A stretch of 64,000 nucleotides of DNA. It comes from Candidatus Stahliibacteriota bacterium. Its GTDB lineage: Bacteria > Hydrothermota > Tepidihabitantia > B3-TA06. The notes beneath the pieces were generated by a model that did not search any database, had not been told where the DNA came from, and saw only the letters and a program-made list of their open reading frames with translations. Where the stretch lies: NCBI GenBank assembly GCA_004375895.1, contig SOJW01000059.1, positions 1 to 64,000 of the forward strand. Direction: 5' to 3'. Positions 31,958 through 40,863 of this stretch are shown here, piece by piece. The position numbers and the translations under genes are program-made. Numbering within the stretch: position 1 is the first letter of the stretch; each line of letters starts with the position of its first letter.

Positions 31958-32575
31958 ATGACACCCAACCGAGGGCTGCTTTCGCGAATCTCACCGGTGA
32001 TGCTTATCGCTGTCACGATTTTGTTTATAACCATCGTGCCCTTTTTATCCCGGTGGGAGGAGTTTGCCGGAGCCGGTGCGCTCTGCGTCGTGCTTGCATT
32101 TTTAGGCCGCGCAGGATGGCGATTCTGGGGAAGATACCTCAAGATATCACTTCCCCTGATCGTCCTCAGCGTTTTCTTCAACTGGTTTCTCAACCGCTCC
32201 CAGGGTGCAGACGCGGTTTGGACTGCGTCAATAATAGGCGCTCGTTTCGCTTTGGCGCTTTTCTTCTCCTTGCTCCTCGTTTACGTCTGTACCCGCGAAG
32301 AGCTGGTCTGGGGTCTGGCCAGGCTCTCTGAGAAGCTTTTTCGCCGCCCCGTCATCGGTGAAGTTCTTGCTTTGGCGCTTCTCTCCATACCGTTCTTTCT
32401 TGAGTCTTTATCCAAGGTCAGGAGATGGAAGGAGATTCCCGAAGCCGTCGCGGGTGTCTTCGGGGATGCACAGGGTATCGTTACCCATCCTATCGAGATC
32501 AAAGGCAAGCAGCCCGGATGGGTGCTGTTTTCAGCGAGTGTGGTTCTTCTGGCTGTAGCCGTGGTGGTAAGATGA
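31958..32575 (+). CDS. EcfT/CbiQ-like membrane protein
   Basis: 205 residues with about five hydrophobic segments (about 10-32, 37-52, 60-77, 90-108, 185-204). It resembles the transmembrane T subunit of energy-coupling-factor vitamin transporters: a basic cytoplasmic stretch 'GLARLSEKLFRRP' followed by 'VLALALLSIPFFLESLSKVRRWKEIPEA'. The T subunit's short Ala-Arg-Gly signatures are not clearly present, and no ATPase or substrate-binding subunit lies nearby, so the assignment is tentative. The message is predicted leaderless. The stop overlaps truA by four bases. Confidence 0.45.
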   Translation: MTPNRGLLSRISPVMLIAVTILFITIVPFLSRWEEFAGAGALCVVLAFLGRAGWRFWGRYLKISLPLIVLSVFFNWFLNRSQGADAVWTASIIGARFALALFFSLLLVYVCTREELVWGLARLSEKLFRRPVIGEVLALALLSIPFFLESLSKVRRWKEIPEAVAGVFGDAQGIVTHPIEIKGKQPGWVLFSASVVLLAVAVVVR

Positions 32576-33300
32576 GGCTTGCGGCTGTTATAGAATACGA
32601 CGGCACAAACCTCTTCGGCTGGCAGATTCAGCCGGAGCGGGTAACGGTGCAGGGCGAGATCGAGAACGCCCTTAAGCAGATCACAGGAGAAGAGATTCGA
32701 ATAACCGGCGCCGGACGCACCGATGCCGGGGTACACGCCCTGGCTCAGGTGGCGTCTTTCGATTACAAGGAATCTCTTCCTCCTGATCGCCTCCAGATAG
32801 CATTGAACTCGGTTTTACCCAGATCGATCTTCATCAAATCTATTGAGGAGGTTTCGGATTCCTTTGATGCGAAGCGGGATGCTGCATCTAAACTCTATCG
32901 CTACCGTATCATCCGTGCTCGCTCGCCTTTGCGGAGAGCCGCCGCCTGGGAGTATCACTACCCTCTGGATATATCCAGGATGCGAGCCGCGGCCGATCTC
33001 TTGGTCGGGACACACGACTACGCGGCACTCTGTGAGGTCGAGGATCCACGCCCTTCTATCACCGTAGACTCAGTGGATATCAGGGAGGAGGGCGATGAGA
33101 TAATCATAGAGGTGAAGGGGAGATCCTTCCTTTACAAGATGGTTCGAAGGATGGTGGGTGTTATGACCGAGTGTGGACGCGGTATGATAGAACCGCAAAC
33201 TGTCCTGAAGTTACTCAACCGCGCCAAGCCGGTGCAGACCATCACAGCTCCTGCAAACGGCCTGGTGCTTGTGAAAGTAGTCTATCCTAAGGAGGCGTAA
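32572..33300 (+). CDS. truA: tRNA pseudouridine(38-40) synthase
   Basis: 242 residues from the ATG at 32572. 'LAAVIEYDGTNLFGWQIQP' opens the fold. The catalytic aspartate is in 'GAGRTDAGVHALAQVASF' (about 43-60). 'KLYRYRI', 'HDYAALCE' and 'FLYKMVRRMVGVM' are TruA-specific. It modifies uridines 38-40 of the anticodon arm. It is coupled upstream (ATGA) and downstream (TAATG). Confidence 0.95.
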   Translation: MRLAAVIEYDGTNLFGWQIQPERVTVQGEIENALKQITGEEIRITGAGRTDAGVHALAQVASFDYKESLPPDRLQIALNSVLPRSIFIKSIEEVSDSFDAKRDAASKLYRYRIIRARSPLRRAAAWEYHYPLDISRMRAAADLLVGTHDYAALCEVEDPRPSITVDSVDIREEGDEIIIEVKGRSFLYKMVRRMVGVMTECGRGMIEPQTVLKLLNRAKPVQTITAPANGLVLVKVVYPKEA

Positions 33301-33959
33301 TGGAACTTTACCTTGACACAGGAAACATAGACGAGATAAAAGAGATAGCCGGTTGGGGGGTGGTTGATGGGGTAACCACCAACCCTACGTTGCTTTCCAG
33401 GGAGCGCGACCGCGGCGACTACCGCGCGTTACTTAAAGAGATATGTGACGTGGTTCAGGGCCCTGTATCCGCAGAGGTCACCGCTCTCGATGCCGAAGGT
33501 ATGGTGAGGCAGGCACAATCACTTTCAAAGATATCAGAACACATAGTGGTCAAGATCCCCTGCATCCCTGAAGGACTTAAGGCGACAGGTGTGCTCTTCG
33601 AGGAAGGAATCCACGTGAACATGACCCTTACCTTCTCTCCGCTTCAGGCGATCCTTGCAGCCAACGCCGGTGCCGCATACGTTTCGCCTTTTGTGGGTCG
33701 CCTCGACGACATAGGCCATGAGGGCATCAATCAGGTGGCTCGCATAAGAGAGATATTTGACAACTACGGCATCGATACCCAGATCATCTTTGCCAGCACC
33801 CGTCATCCCGAGCACGTGATGCAAGCGGCACTGATCGGTGCGGATATCTGCACCATGCCTGCCAGGGTTTTCCGTCAGATGGTAAAGCACCCACTAACCG
33901 ACATCGGTCTCAAACGGTTTCTAGATGACTGGGAGAAGACCGGTTTCTCGATAGAGTGA
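33300..33959 (+). CDS. Small transaldolase / fructose-6-phosphate aldolase family
   Basis: 219 residues, the size of the FSA/TalC subfamily. 'YLDTGNIDEI' (Asp), 'GVTTNPTLL', 'SAEVTA' and the Schiff-base lysine in 'HIVVKIPC' (about 86) are present, followed by 'HVNMTLTFSPLQAILAANAGAAYVSPFVGRLDDIGHEG' and 'IIFASTRHPEHVMQAALIGADICTMPA'. Such proteins act either as transaldolase in the pentose-phosphate pathway or as FSA; sequence alone does not decide. It overlaps truA by one base and ends in a long hairpin. Confidence 0.9.
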   Translation: MELYLDTGNIDEIKEIAGWGVVDGVTTNPTLLSRERDRGDYRALLKEICDVVQGPVSAEVTALDAEGMVRQAQSLSKISEHIVVKIPCIPEGLKATGVLFEEGIHVNMTLTFSPLQAILAANAGAAYVSPFVGRLDDIGHEGINQVARIREIFDNYGIDTQIIFASTRHPEHVMQAALIGADICTMPARVFRQMVKHPLTDIGLKRFLDDWEKTGFSIE

Positions 33960-33985
33960 TTTTGCCCGAAGGCAAAATCACTCTA
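33952..33985. other. Perfect 15-bp hairpin over the transaldolase stop codon
   Basis: TAGAGTGATTTTGCC (33952-33966) pairs perfectly with GGCAAAATCACTCTA (33971-33985) around a CGAA tetraloop. The stop codon lies inside the left arm. No T-run follows, so it is not a standard terminator; an RNA-processing or 3'-end-protecting structure is more likely. The next gene starts 20 bases later. Confidence 0.7.
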
Positions 33986-34005
33986 AATATCTTGAGGAGA
34001 ACAGG

Positions 34006-35193
34006 TTGAGAAGGGTGCTTTCCATATCTCCCTGGCCGTCAGTATGGTCACAGGGTGAAGGCGGGGGATCGCCCTCAGAGAGCTACGCTATCCAGGCTTT
34101 ATGCAGGGCAGGTTTCAAGGTAACCCATCTCTCGCCTGCCGCACGAGCTCTGCCTGTAAAGGAGGAACGGGAAGGTATCCTTTTTGTTCGAATCAAGGCT
34201 TCCTTCGAGCGTCTTCGGCCGCTGCTTAAAACCGGCATTGCCATTTCCTATCGCTTGCCTGCCATCGTCCAGTGGTCGAATTCGGTTTCTCGCTGGCTCA
34301 AGAGATCGGGCGGACGTTTCGATCTTGTCTTAGGTCACTCATCCGAGACCGTCTACGCCATGCGCCGCGCAGCCTCATATCTAGGCACACCTGCAATCTC
34401 CCGTCTCTACGGCATTAGCGTGCCGATCGATCGACTTCGTAGAGGTTTACGTCGCGAGCTGTGCTTCGACCTCATCTCACTTTTGCGTCATCCGCCGGAT
34501 CACCTCGTGATTACCGACGACGGAACCTGCGGCGATGAGGCGGCCGGGATATTCGGGATTGAACCGGAACGTTACCATTTCCTCCGTAACGGCTATGATC
34601 CCTCCCTTTTATCAATGAGGTGTGAGGAATCCTCTCCTGCCTATGTACTTACCGCCTGTCGCCTAGTTGACTGGAAGCGGGTTGATAGGGTTATACGTAT
34701 CGCGGCCTTATGCAAAGAATCACTCCCTGAACTTCAATTCTTCATCCTTGGAGAGGGACCTCTGAGATCATCCATTGAAAAACTCATAGATAGATTGGGT
34801 GTTTCATCAACCGTTCATCTTACAGGAATGCTACCTAGATATAGGATGTATGATCTCATGTCAGGTGCGAGCGTTGTTCTTGCCACTCAGGAACTCTCCA
34901 ATCTGAACAACACCGTGCTTGAAGCGATGGTCCTTGGCAAGCCGGTCGTTGTCCTGGACGCAGGCTGCACCCGCAAGTTTATCCGTCACGGCCAGACCGG
35001 GCTGCTCTATAAACCCTATGACCTCGAAGGCGCGGCGCGAGGGATCGAGCGGCTCATGCGCGAGAAATCCTTCAGAAAAGACCTGGGCAGACGGGCAAAA
35101 GAATTCTCCCGTAGGATTCTTCTAACCTGGCCCGAAAGGCTAAACCAGGAGGTTGCTATCTACCGGCGATTTATCAGTTCTTCCTCGGTATAA
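34006..35193 (+). CDS. Glycosyltransferase family 4 protein
   Basis: 395 residues with the GT-B fold. The C-terminal half has 'VLTACRLVDWKRVDRVIRIA', 'FILGEGPLRSSIEKLIDRLGVSSTVHLTGML', and the nucleotide-sugar end 'ATQELSNLNNTVLEAMVLGKPVVVLDAG...GLLYKP', where the usual E-x7-E is E-x-x-x-x-x-x-x-x-E-like. The TTG start follows a GAGGAGA site; no ATG lies nearby in frame. The N-terminal half has a glycine-rich loop 'GEGGGSPSESYAIQAL'. It is probably part of surface glycan assembly together with the convergent cluster downstream. The acceptor is unknown. Confidence 0.8.
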   Translation: MRRVLSISPWPSVWSQGEGGGSPSESYAIQALCRAGFKVTHLSPAARALPVKEEREGILFVRIKASFERLRPLLKTGIAISYRLPAIVQWSNSVSRWLKRSGGRFDLVLGHSSETVYAMRRAASYLGTPAISRLYGISVPIDRLRRGLRRELCFDLISLLRHPPDHLVITDDGTCGDEAAGIFGIEPERYHFLRNGYDPSLLSMRCEESSPAYVLTACRLVDWKRVDRVIRIAALCKESLPELQFFILGEGPLRSSIEKLIDRLGVSSTVHLTGMLPRYRMYDLMSGASVVLATQELSNLNNTVLEAMVLGKPVVVLDAGCTRKFIRHGQTGLLYKPYDLEGAARGIERLMREKSFRKDLGRRAKEFSRRILLTWPERLNQEVAIYRRFISSSSV

Positions 35194-35207
35194 GCCGAGA
35201 CTCCGGT

Positions 35208-36506
35208 TTAGGGTTTAAAGAAAGACTTGAGGCGTCTTAACAGAAAGCGGAAATCCTCTCCAGAGGGCAGCAGTAGCCCTCTTATACTTATTCCAGTCTG
35301 CTTTTTAAGGAATACGACATAGTAAAGAGCCATCGCGATGCTGGCGGCGTCGAAGGCGATAACGGTAGCCCAAGCTCCTAGGTGAGGAATGAGTAAAAGG
35401 TTCCCCGCCGCATTTAACGTAAGTCCCAATGCGCCTGCTCCAAAAACATGCCAGGGCTTGCCCCAGCTTGCGATTATGAATGAGGCGTAAAGCTGAGGCA
35501 GGGCGTAGATCACCACGCCGGGTAGAAGCCCCCAGAGATATGGAACGCTTGGAGTAAACTTTTCGGTAAACAGGGCGGGGATAAGCCAGGGGGCGATCAA
35601 AGCTACAATCCCAGAGAGCACAAGCAGAGAAAAAATCGACAGCCTTACGATTCTTGCAGTGAACTCCTCTTTGCCCCGTTCCCCTACCACCGCTCCGTAA
35701 AGGGCAAAGGAGAGCGCCTGGGGTAGAAGAAGCAGGAGGTTGGCAAAGGTTTGTGCCTGTGCGTAGAGACCGGTTTCCTCCACCGATCTAAGCATCTTGA
35801 GAATCAGCACCCCTATCTGCCGGTTGGCTTGGGTGGTAAGCGAGGCCAAGAAAACCGCCACTCCGAATCCTACCGCTCTGCTGAGAAACGAGAGGTCTAT
35901 CTTGGCACCGATAATCCCTACTTCTCTAAAGGCAAAGACGGTTACAAGGATTGCGTTCAGAGCCTGAGCGATCATATATGCGAAGGCAAACCCCTCTATC
36001 GTCGGCCACAGGGAATAAAGGAAAAGCGTCGCCAGGATGGTTCTTAAGAGATCCGAAGCCACTCGTCCAAGATTTATGAGACCGAGTCGGTTGCGTCCCA
36101 GAAGACCGCTGTGGGATATGTTGTAGATAACGGTGAAGAAGACGCCGCCCGCAAAGAACAGGCGGGTTAGCGAGGTGGCTTCCGGGATTACATACTCAAG
36201 TGCCAGGAGTATACCCAGGGACGCCAGAGCGCCTGATATGATAGCAAACAGAAAAGAGGTCAGGAGTACATCCTTCGCCCTGAAAGGTTTCTTGTCCAGG
36301 AAGTAGGCTGCGGAGTGATCGAGGCCGAGCGAGGCTATGGTTATTGCGATGGTCGCCGCCGACAGGGCCGGTGCTATTACTCCCTTGCCGGCCGGGCCTA
36401 AGACACGAGCCAGGATCAGGTTCACGATGAAACCTAAACACGTGCTGAATCCCATTGTCAGGAACGTTCCTGTGGCTTTGGCCAGGAAACCGCCTTTGCG
36501 TTTCAT
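35208..36506 (-). CDS. Polysaccharide flippase (Wzx/MATE-like)
   Basis: 432 residues with 12 to 14 predicted membrane segments spread over its length. N-terminal 'GFIVNLILARVLGPAGKGVIAPALSAATI' is the typical LARxLGPxGxG element of Wzx and related MOP-superfamily exporters. These flip lipid-linked sugar units across the inner membrane. It is last in a minus-strand cluster with a GT4, a FemAB-like transferase and a DegT aminotransferase, supporting an O-antigen or capsule role. One base separates it from the upstream gene. Confidence 0.82.
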   Translation of the reverse strand: MKRKGGFLAKATGTFLTMGFSTCLGFIVNLILARVLGPAGKGVIAPALSAATIAITIASLGLDHSAAYFLDKKPFRAKDVLLTSFLFAIISGALASLGILLALEYVIPEATSLTRLFFAGGVFFTVIYNISHSGLLGRNRLGLINLGRVASDLLRTILATLFLYSLWPTIEGFAFAYMIAQALNAILVTVFAFREVGIIGAKIDLSFLSRAVGFGVAVFLASLTTQANRQIGVLILKMLRSVEETGLYAQAQTFANLLLLLPQALSFALYGAVVGERGKEEFTARIVRLSIFSLLVLSGIVALIAPWLIPALFTEKFTPSVPYLWGLLPGVVIYALPQLYASFIIASWGKPWHVFGAGALGLTLNAAGNLLLIPHLGAWATVIAFDAASIAMALYYVVFLKKQTGISIRGLLLPSGEDFRFLLRRLKSFFKP

Positions 36507-36507
36507 C

Positions 36508-37641
36508 CTACCGGACTCGTTTGGTTAAAAGGCGGTCGTAGTGCTTCTCTAGCGATTGAGTGGTAACCTTAAGATCGTGGAAACGTTCCACGTGCTTGCG
36601 GTTTTTTCGTGCGATTTGGGGCCAGTGGTTCGCGTTATCAAACAGGTTCTTGATAGCGCGGGCAAGATCTGCGGGATCGGCTTCGTTGGCTAGATAGGGG
36701 TAATTCTGGGGTAGGATAAATGGGATGTCGGCATGACGGGTGGCTACGACCGGCAGGCCGCGTGCTTGGGCTTCCAGTATGGTGGTAGGCGCTCCGCCTT
36801 CGGTTTCACCCTTGCTTGATGTCCTGCTTGGGGCGATGAGGAAATCCGCCTGCTTGAGCTCTCTAAGATAGCCTTGGTAATCAAGAAAGCCCAGAAACCT
36901 CACTTTATCCTCAAGTCCTTTCTCTTGAACAAATCTTTCCGCCTTGGCTCTTTCCTGGCCGTCTCCTATCACCCGCAGATCGAGACCGATCCCTTTATTG
37001 CTCAGTATCCCTACCGCTTTGAGAGCATCCATCAGTCCTTTCTTTTCAACCATGCGGCCTGCCCATAGGGCGGTAGGTGGCCTCGTGCTTTTCGTTGCAG
37101 GAGGACGGAAGCCTATCTTGGATACCGGAACCCCGATGCGCTGGAGAGCTACCTTTTCTCGAGGAGCGCCGAGTTTAATGAGTTCCGCCGTCATATGCGG
37201 ACCTTCGACAAGAAACAGGTCTCCCTTCTTCCATAACTTCTGGAACCGATTTCGCCATATTGTCCTTTTAGGGAGCAGGGATACATCCTGGCCGTAGAAG
37301 GTAACCACCATCGGCACGCGCAGGCTTTTTTGCAAAGGCAGGGCGTAGGCCCCCCATGTTCCGAAGTGAGCATGAATCAACGCGACGCCTTCTCTCTTAA
37401 AAAGCTCCGCTGCCAGCTTAAGTGAGCCGTACCGGAATGGCTCGATGAACTGAAGTCCTGGTCTGGAAAGTTCGAGGCCCACATCGTAGTGAACCCCATT
37501 GGAAAGTGGAAATTCATCCAGGTTCCGAGATATCAAAGATATAGCCACCGGTCGGTAGCGTTTTAAGGACGCAAGCTGATGGTGGATGAACGTCTCGGAA
37601 CGTTCAAAGAAACAGTAGTGGAAATGCCCTATCGATATCAT
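36508..37641 (-). CDS. Glycosyltransferase family 4 protein
   Basis: 377 residues. The N-terminal lobe has 'SETFIHHQLASLKRY' and 'IHAHFGTWGAYALP' with 'VVTFYGQDVS', seen in colanic-acid type transferases such as WcaL. The C-terminal lobe has 'LWAGRMVEKKGLMDALKAV', 'VIGDGQERAKAERFVQEKGLEDKVRFLGFL' and the catalytic-site 'SSKGETEGGAPTTILEAQARGLPVVAT' with the E-x7-E-like spacing. It would transfer a hexose from a nucleotide sugar. It overlaps the FemAB-like gene by four bases. Confidence 0.86.
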   Translation of the reverse strand: MISIGHFHYCFFERSETFIHHQLASLKRYRPVAISLISRNLDEFPLSNGVHYDVGLELSRPGLQFIEPFRYGSLKLAAELFKREGVALIHAHFGTWGAYALPLQKSLRVPMVVTFYGQDVSLLPKRTIWRNRFQKLWKKGDLFLVEGPHMTAELIKLGAPREKVALQRIGVPVSKIGFRPPATKSTRPPTALWAGRMVEKKGLMDALKAVGILSNKGIGLDLRVIGDGQERAKAERFVQEKGLEDKVRFLGFLDYQGYLRELKQADFLIAPSRTSSKGETEGGAPTTILEAQARGLPVVATRHADIPFILPQNYPYLANEADPADLARAIKNLFDNANHWPQIARKNRKHVERFHDLKVTTQSLEKHYDRLLTKRVR

Positions 37642-38552
37642 TGTCTTGCTCTGCGTAGAAAGTAGGAGGAAAATAAACGGGCAGGTCCTACTATCGTTAT
37701 TTGAGATTCCAGCTCAGCGCCGAATCTCTCTTTGAATTTCGCTACCCCCTCCATTCTAGGGCTTGGTCCGAAGTCGAATTCGGTTATCCCCCGTTTTGCC
37801 GCTTGTTCCATAATCGTCCAGTTCAGGAGTTGATTTGCACCCCGCGCAGAGTCATCGGCCCTTACCGTATGCCAGGATACCGCTCTTTTATGCCCGTAAA
37901 GCACAAGGGATCCTGCCTGGGGTTTCATGTCTTTCCATGCCATAAAGAAACCTGCCGAGTCAGCCGGCACAAGCACCTCGCGTACCCGCTGGAAGAAGTC
38001 TTGTGGATATATCCTTGCAGGTCTGGTTTTCCATCGTTGCAGCGACGCGTTATACATATCCATGTAGGCCTCAAAGTCCTCATCACGCAGGCCGGGGGTT
38101 ACATATACCCCTGCCTTTTGGGCTTTTTTCATTCGATCCCTATGGTGTTTGGACATCTTTTTGTCCTTCTCAGAGATATTAAGAATATGAGTATAGATCT
38201 CTGTTTTTCTGAAGACAGCGTTGATGAATGGAGAGTTTGGCGGAAGGTGGATAAGGAACTTGCCACCTGTTCTACGTAGTAGTTCTTGCCAGTAGGCCTC
38301 GATCGTGGCGGCATCGGGTACTTTAAGAGCGATGGGTCCTGCCGGGACTCCTGGTACGGAAGATTCATATCCGGAGAGCAGCCCTTTGGCCAGTTTGATC
38401 TTACGTAATGGGGTAATGATCCCCTTCCACTCAAAACTTGCGTCCTGGGGTTCTATCTCCTCAGTTACTGCGTGCCAGAGAGGGGAGGCGAAAGCCGTAG
38501 CCCAGGGACAGGCGTCCCAGATTCTTTTCCAGGGTTTGAAATCAACGGGCAT
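37638..38552 (-). CDS. FemAB/BioF2-like GNAT acyltransferase
   Basis: 304 residues. The middle region has 'KHHRDRMKKAQKAGVYVTPGLRDEDFEAYMDMYNASLQRW', typical of FemAB-like GNAT folds (usually S.K.R..IR.A.K.G). It continues 'GFFMAWKDMKPQAGSLVLYGHKRAVSWHTVRADDSARGANQLLNWTIMEQAAKRGITEFDFGPSPRMEGVAKFKERFG', matching the lower fold with the 'FDFG...gv..FK..fG' ending. Such enzymes in polysaccharide clusters may acylate or aminoacylate a sugar. It overlaps DegT by 11 bases and the GT4 gene by four. Confidence 0.78.
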   Translation of the reverse strand: MPVDFKPWKRIWDACPWATAFASPLWHAVTEEIEPQDASFEWKGIITPLRKIKLAKGLLSGYESSVPGVPAGPIALKVPDAATIEAYWQELLRRTGGKFLIHLPPNSPFINAVFRKTEIYTHILNISEKDKKMSKHHRDRMKKAQKAGVYVTPGLRDEDFEAYMDMYNASLQRWKTRPARIYPQDFFQRVREVLVPADSAGFFMAWKDMKPQAGSLVLYGHKRAVSWHTVRADDSARGANQLLNWTIMEQAAKRGITEFDFGPSPRMEGVAKFKERFGAELESQITIVGPARLFSSYFLRRARQ

Positions 38553-39732
38553 AGTAGGAGAGAAGTTTTCCTACGGCGTTTATCACGTCCTCCACATCTT
38601 TATCAGTCAGAGCAGGGGAGAGGGGCAGGGAAAGGGTGCGCTGTGATATCCTTGCCGCTACCGGGAAATCATCCGGCTTAAATCCGAAGGTGTTTTTGTA
38701 GAAGCTGTGCAGATGAAGGGAGATGAAATGTATGCCTGCACCGATGCCTTCCGCCTTCAGCGCCTCGAGAAACTCGTCCCTTGTTATACTCAGTTTCTCC
38801 AATTCCAATCTCACCGGATAGAGGTGGCGGGCGTGACGGCCTTCTCCAGGCTCAGGCGGGGTTTCTATTCCTTTCATCTGGCTGAGCGCGGCGTCGTATG
38901 CCTTCCACACCTCAGTCCGCCTCTTCCAGCTATCCTCGATTCTCTCCATCTGGTGAATGGCCATCGCGGACTGCAGGTCGGTCAGGTTCAACTTGTAGCC
39001 AGGGGCAACGGTATCGTAAAACTTGAAACCCTTTTCGCGGAAGCGATTCCACGCGGTTCTGGTTATTCCGTGCATCCTTAGAAGCTTGAATCGCTTGGCC
39101 CAGTCGTCGCGGTTGGTAGCAATCATACCGCCATCGGCAGTGGTGATGTTCTTGGTGGCGTAGAAGCTGAAGCAGGCCGCATCCCCCAGCACCCCAACGT
39201 GCTTGTCCATGTAACGAGCCTCGATCGCATGTGCCGCGTCAACTATGACGGCAATGCTGGCATACTCTGCCAGATAGAGTATCGCCTCCATGTCAACGGG
39301 GTAGCCATGAAGATGCACTGGAATAACCGCCCTGGTTTTGGTGGTGATTTGCTCCTGGACATTAACTGGATCAATATTTCCGCTTCGTTCATCAACATCC
39401 GCGAAGCGAACCTTTGCCCCGTGGTGAAGGATCACGTTGGCGGTTGATGGATAGGTCATGGGAGATGTTATGACCTCGTCTTCAGGTCCCAGCTCAAGCA
39501 TACCAAGCGAGAGGTAAAGCGCGGCGGTGCAAGAGTTGACCGCGATAGCATTTTTGGCTCCGGTATATTCGGCAAACATCTGCTCGAAGCGCTCGGTTTT
39601 CGGGCCATGGCCGATCCAGCCTGAGCGAAGGGTATCGGCCACCTCGGCTATGTCCTCTTCCCTGATGTCAGGCTTACCGAAGACAAGGAACTCTTCACGT
39701 ACGGGCTTCCCGCCCTCAATCGCTGGCTTCAT
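38542..39732 (-). CDS. DegT/DnrJ/EryC1/StrS-family sugar aminotransferase
   Basis: 396 residues. The PLP lysine lies in 'FSFYATKNITTADGGMI' (about 186-202), 'VIVDAAHAIEARY' holds the PLP-ring aspartate, and 'NSCTAALYLSL' the phosphate-binding region. Others: 'GYKLNLTDLQSAMAIHQMERI'. It would aminate a nucleotide-linked keto-sugar. It is first in the minus-strand glycan operon. The ATG lies six bases after a TAAAAT -10 hexamer, so the operon message is predicted leaderless. Confidence 0.93.
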   Translation of the reverse strand: MKPAIEGGKPVREEFLVFGKPDIREEDIAEVADTLRSGWIGHGPKTERFEQMFAEYTGAKNAIAVNSCTAALYLSLGMLELGPEDEVITSPMTYPSTANVILHHGAKVRFADVDERSGNIDPVNVQEQITTKTRAVIPVHLHGYPVDMEAILYLAEYASIAVIVDAAHAIEARYMDKHVGVLGDAACFSFYATKNITTADGGMIATNRDDWAKRFKLLRMHGITRTAWNRFREKGFKFYDTVAPGYKLNLTDLQSAMAIHQMERIEDSWKRRTEVWKAYDAALSQMKGIETPPEPGEGRHARHLYPVRLELEKLSITRDEFLEALKAEGIGAGIHFISLHLHSFYKNTFGFKPDDFPVAARISQRTLSLPLSPALTDKDVEDVINAVGKLLSYYAR

Positions 39733-39738
39733 TAAGCC

Positions 39739-39766
39739 ATTTTAGCCGAATTTGACCGTCAGTCAA
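39739..39766 (-). promoter_or_regulatory. Leaderless promoter of the glycan operon
   Basis: Minus strand TTGACT (39761-39766), 16-bp spacer, TAAAAT (39739-39744); the ATG follows after six bases. Confidence 0.75.
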
Positions 39767-39792
39767 CGACTTGAGGGGGTTGCCGCAGCGTC

Positions 39793-39820
39793 TTGACAAA
39801 CTTCCAAATCGGCTTAAGCT
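39793..39820 (+). promoter_or_regulatory. Promoter of the lipoprotein gene at 39838
   Basis: TTGACA (39793-39798), 16-bp spacer, TAAGCT (39815-39820). An AAGGAGG ribosome site follows, so the leader is very short but not absent. Divergent from the glycan-operon promoter. Confidence 0.65.
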
Positions 39821-39837
39821 TTTCAAGGAGGTTATGT

Positions 39838-40803
39838 ATGAGAAAGCTTTGGAAGCTTGCGTTGAGCTTGGGGGTTTTGACCCTTGCCATAGTTGGATGT
39901 AACCAGGATACTGATGGTGCAAATGCCCCGGATTTGCTTGAGCCTGCTGATGGTGCGGTAATAAGTGAAGCCCCAACCTTTGTGTGGAGTTCGGTTCCCT
40001 TGATTGATGACTACCGCATCGTGATAGACAGCGGTTCATATACTCCTCCTTTTAAACTAAGCGGGATAAGTTTTGACGACCCTATTATCGAAAAGGACCT
40101 TTACGATACCTTCTACACCATGTCAGGGGCTGATTTCGATAATCTGGAAGAGGGTACTTACTACTGGAAGGTGGCATCTTTGAAATATCCTTCGGGCGGA
40201 AGTGCACCTGATGTTAACTGGAGCGAGGTTCGAAGCTTTGCAATAGAGAAACCGGAGCCTTCCGGCCTTGACACCACCTACTTCCCGTTCGGGATGGATT
40301 ACGAGTGGACTTATGAGAAGCATTGCTGGGACTATTATGGCGACGAGAGAACCGATTCTTACTATACGATTACCATTCGGGTCGTAGATTCAAACATTGC
40401 TCCTGGCGGTTATACTTTTGTTTTGGAGGGAGGATGTTTCTATGACTTGGATTGCGACACGATAAAAATCGTGGATGAGAAGATAACGGCCTTTCCAAAC
40501 GACCCCTGTGGAACATCAATTGTTTCTCTTATTCCCGATACGAGTGAGGCGAGGAATCTTTTATCGATTCGGTATCGAGGTGACACTTTGAATATGGGAT
40601 ACCATTTTGAGATGTATCCTCCAGATCAGCATTCGTACGATAACACAGATTGTTATACCTTTAGGCTTAGAGGAGTAGGATTAATAGATCAGACCTATTT
40701 CTGTTCCTGGTGGGATGGAATGGGTTGGGATCCTGGGGGGTATGGTAGTCATTATACCCTCCTTTCCTTCCGCAAGGGTGGGAAGGTGGTGTGGCGGCGC
40801 TAA
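39838..40803 (+). CDS. Lipoprotein with Ig/FnIII-like domain
   Basis: 321 residues. Signal peptide with lipobox AIVGC (cysteine at about 21). Residues 30-135 read like a fibronectin/Ig-type domain that extracts values from text-like repeats ('LLEPADGAVISEAPTFVWSSVPLIDDYRIVIDS...GTYYWKVASL...WSEVRSFAIEKP'). The remaining 190 residues are beta-rich, with several cysteines ('GGCFYDLDCDTIKIV'), and not recognised. No sorting domain is present, in contrast to the two secreted genes downstream. It is probably surface or periplasmic. Confidence 0.65.
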   Translation: MRKLWKLALSLGVLTLAIVGCNQDTDGANAPDLLEPADGAVISEAPTFVWSSVPLIDDYRIVIDSGSYTPPFKLSGISFDDPIIEKDLYDTFYTMSGADFDNLEEGTYYWKVASLKYPSGGSAPDVNWSEVRSFAIEKPEPSGLDTTYFPFGMDYEWTYEKHCWDYYGDERTDSYYTITIRVVDSNIAPGGYTFVLEGGCFYDLDCDTIKIVDEKITAFPNDPCGTSIVSLIPDTSEARNLLSIRYRGDTLNMGYHFEMYPPDQHSYDNTDCYTFRLRGVGLIDQTYFCSWWDGMGWDPGGYGSHYTLLSFRKGGKVVWRR

Positions 40804-40829
40804 ATAGTAGGACCCGTTTTCAATAAAAG

Positions 40830-40857
40830 TTGACAAGATCAGGTTAGCTACTAGGAT
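40830..40857 (+). promoter_or_regulatory. Leaderless promoter of the LVIVD-repeat gene
   Basis: TTGACA (40830-40835), 16-bp spacer, TAGGAT (40852-40857); the ATG at 40864 follows after six bases. Confidence 0.78.
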
Positions 40858-40863
40858 TGTACT

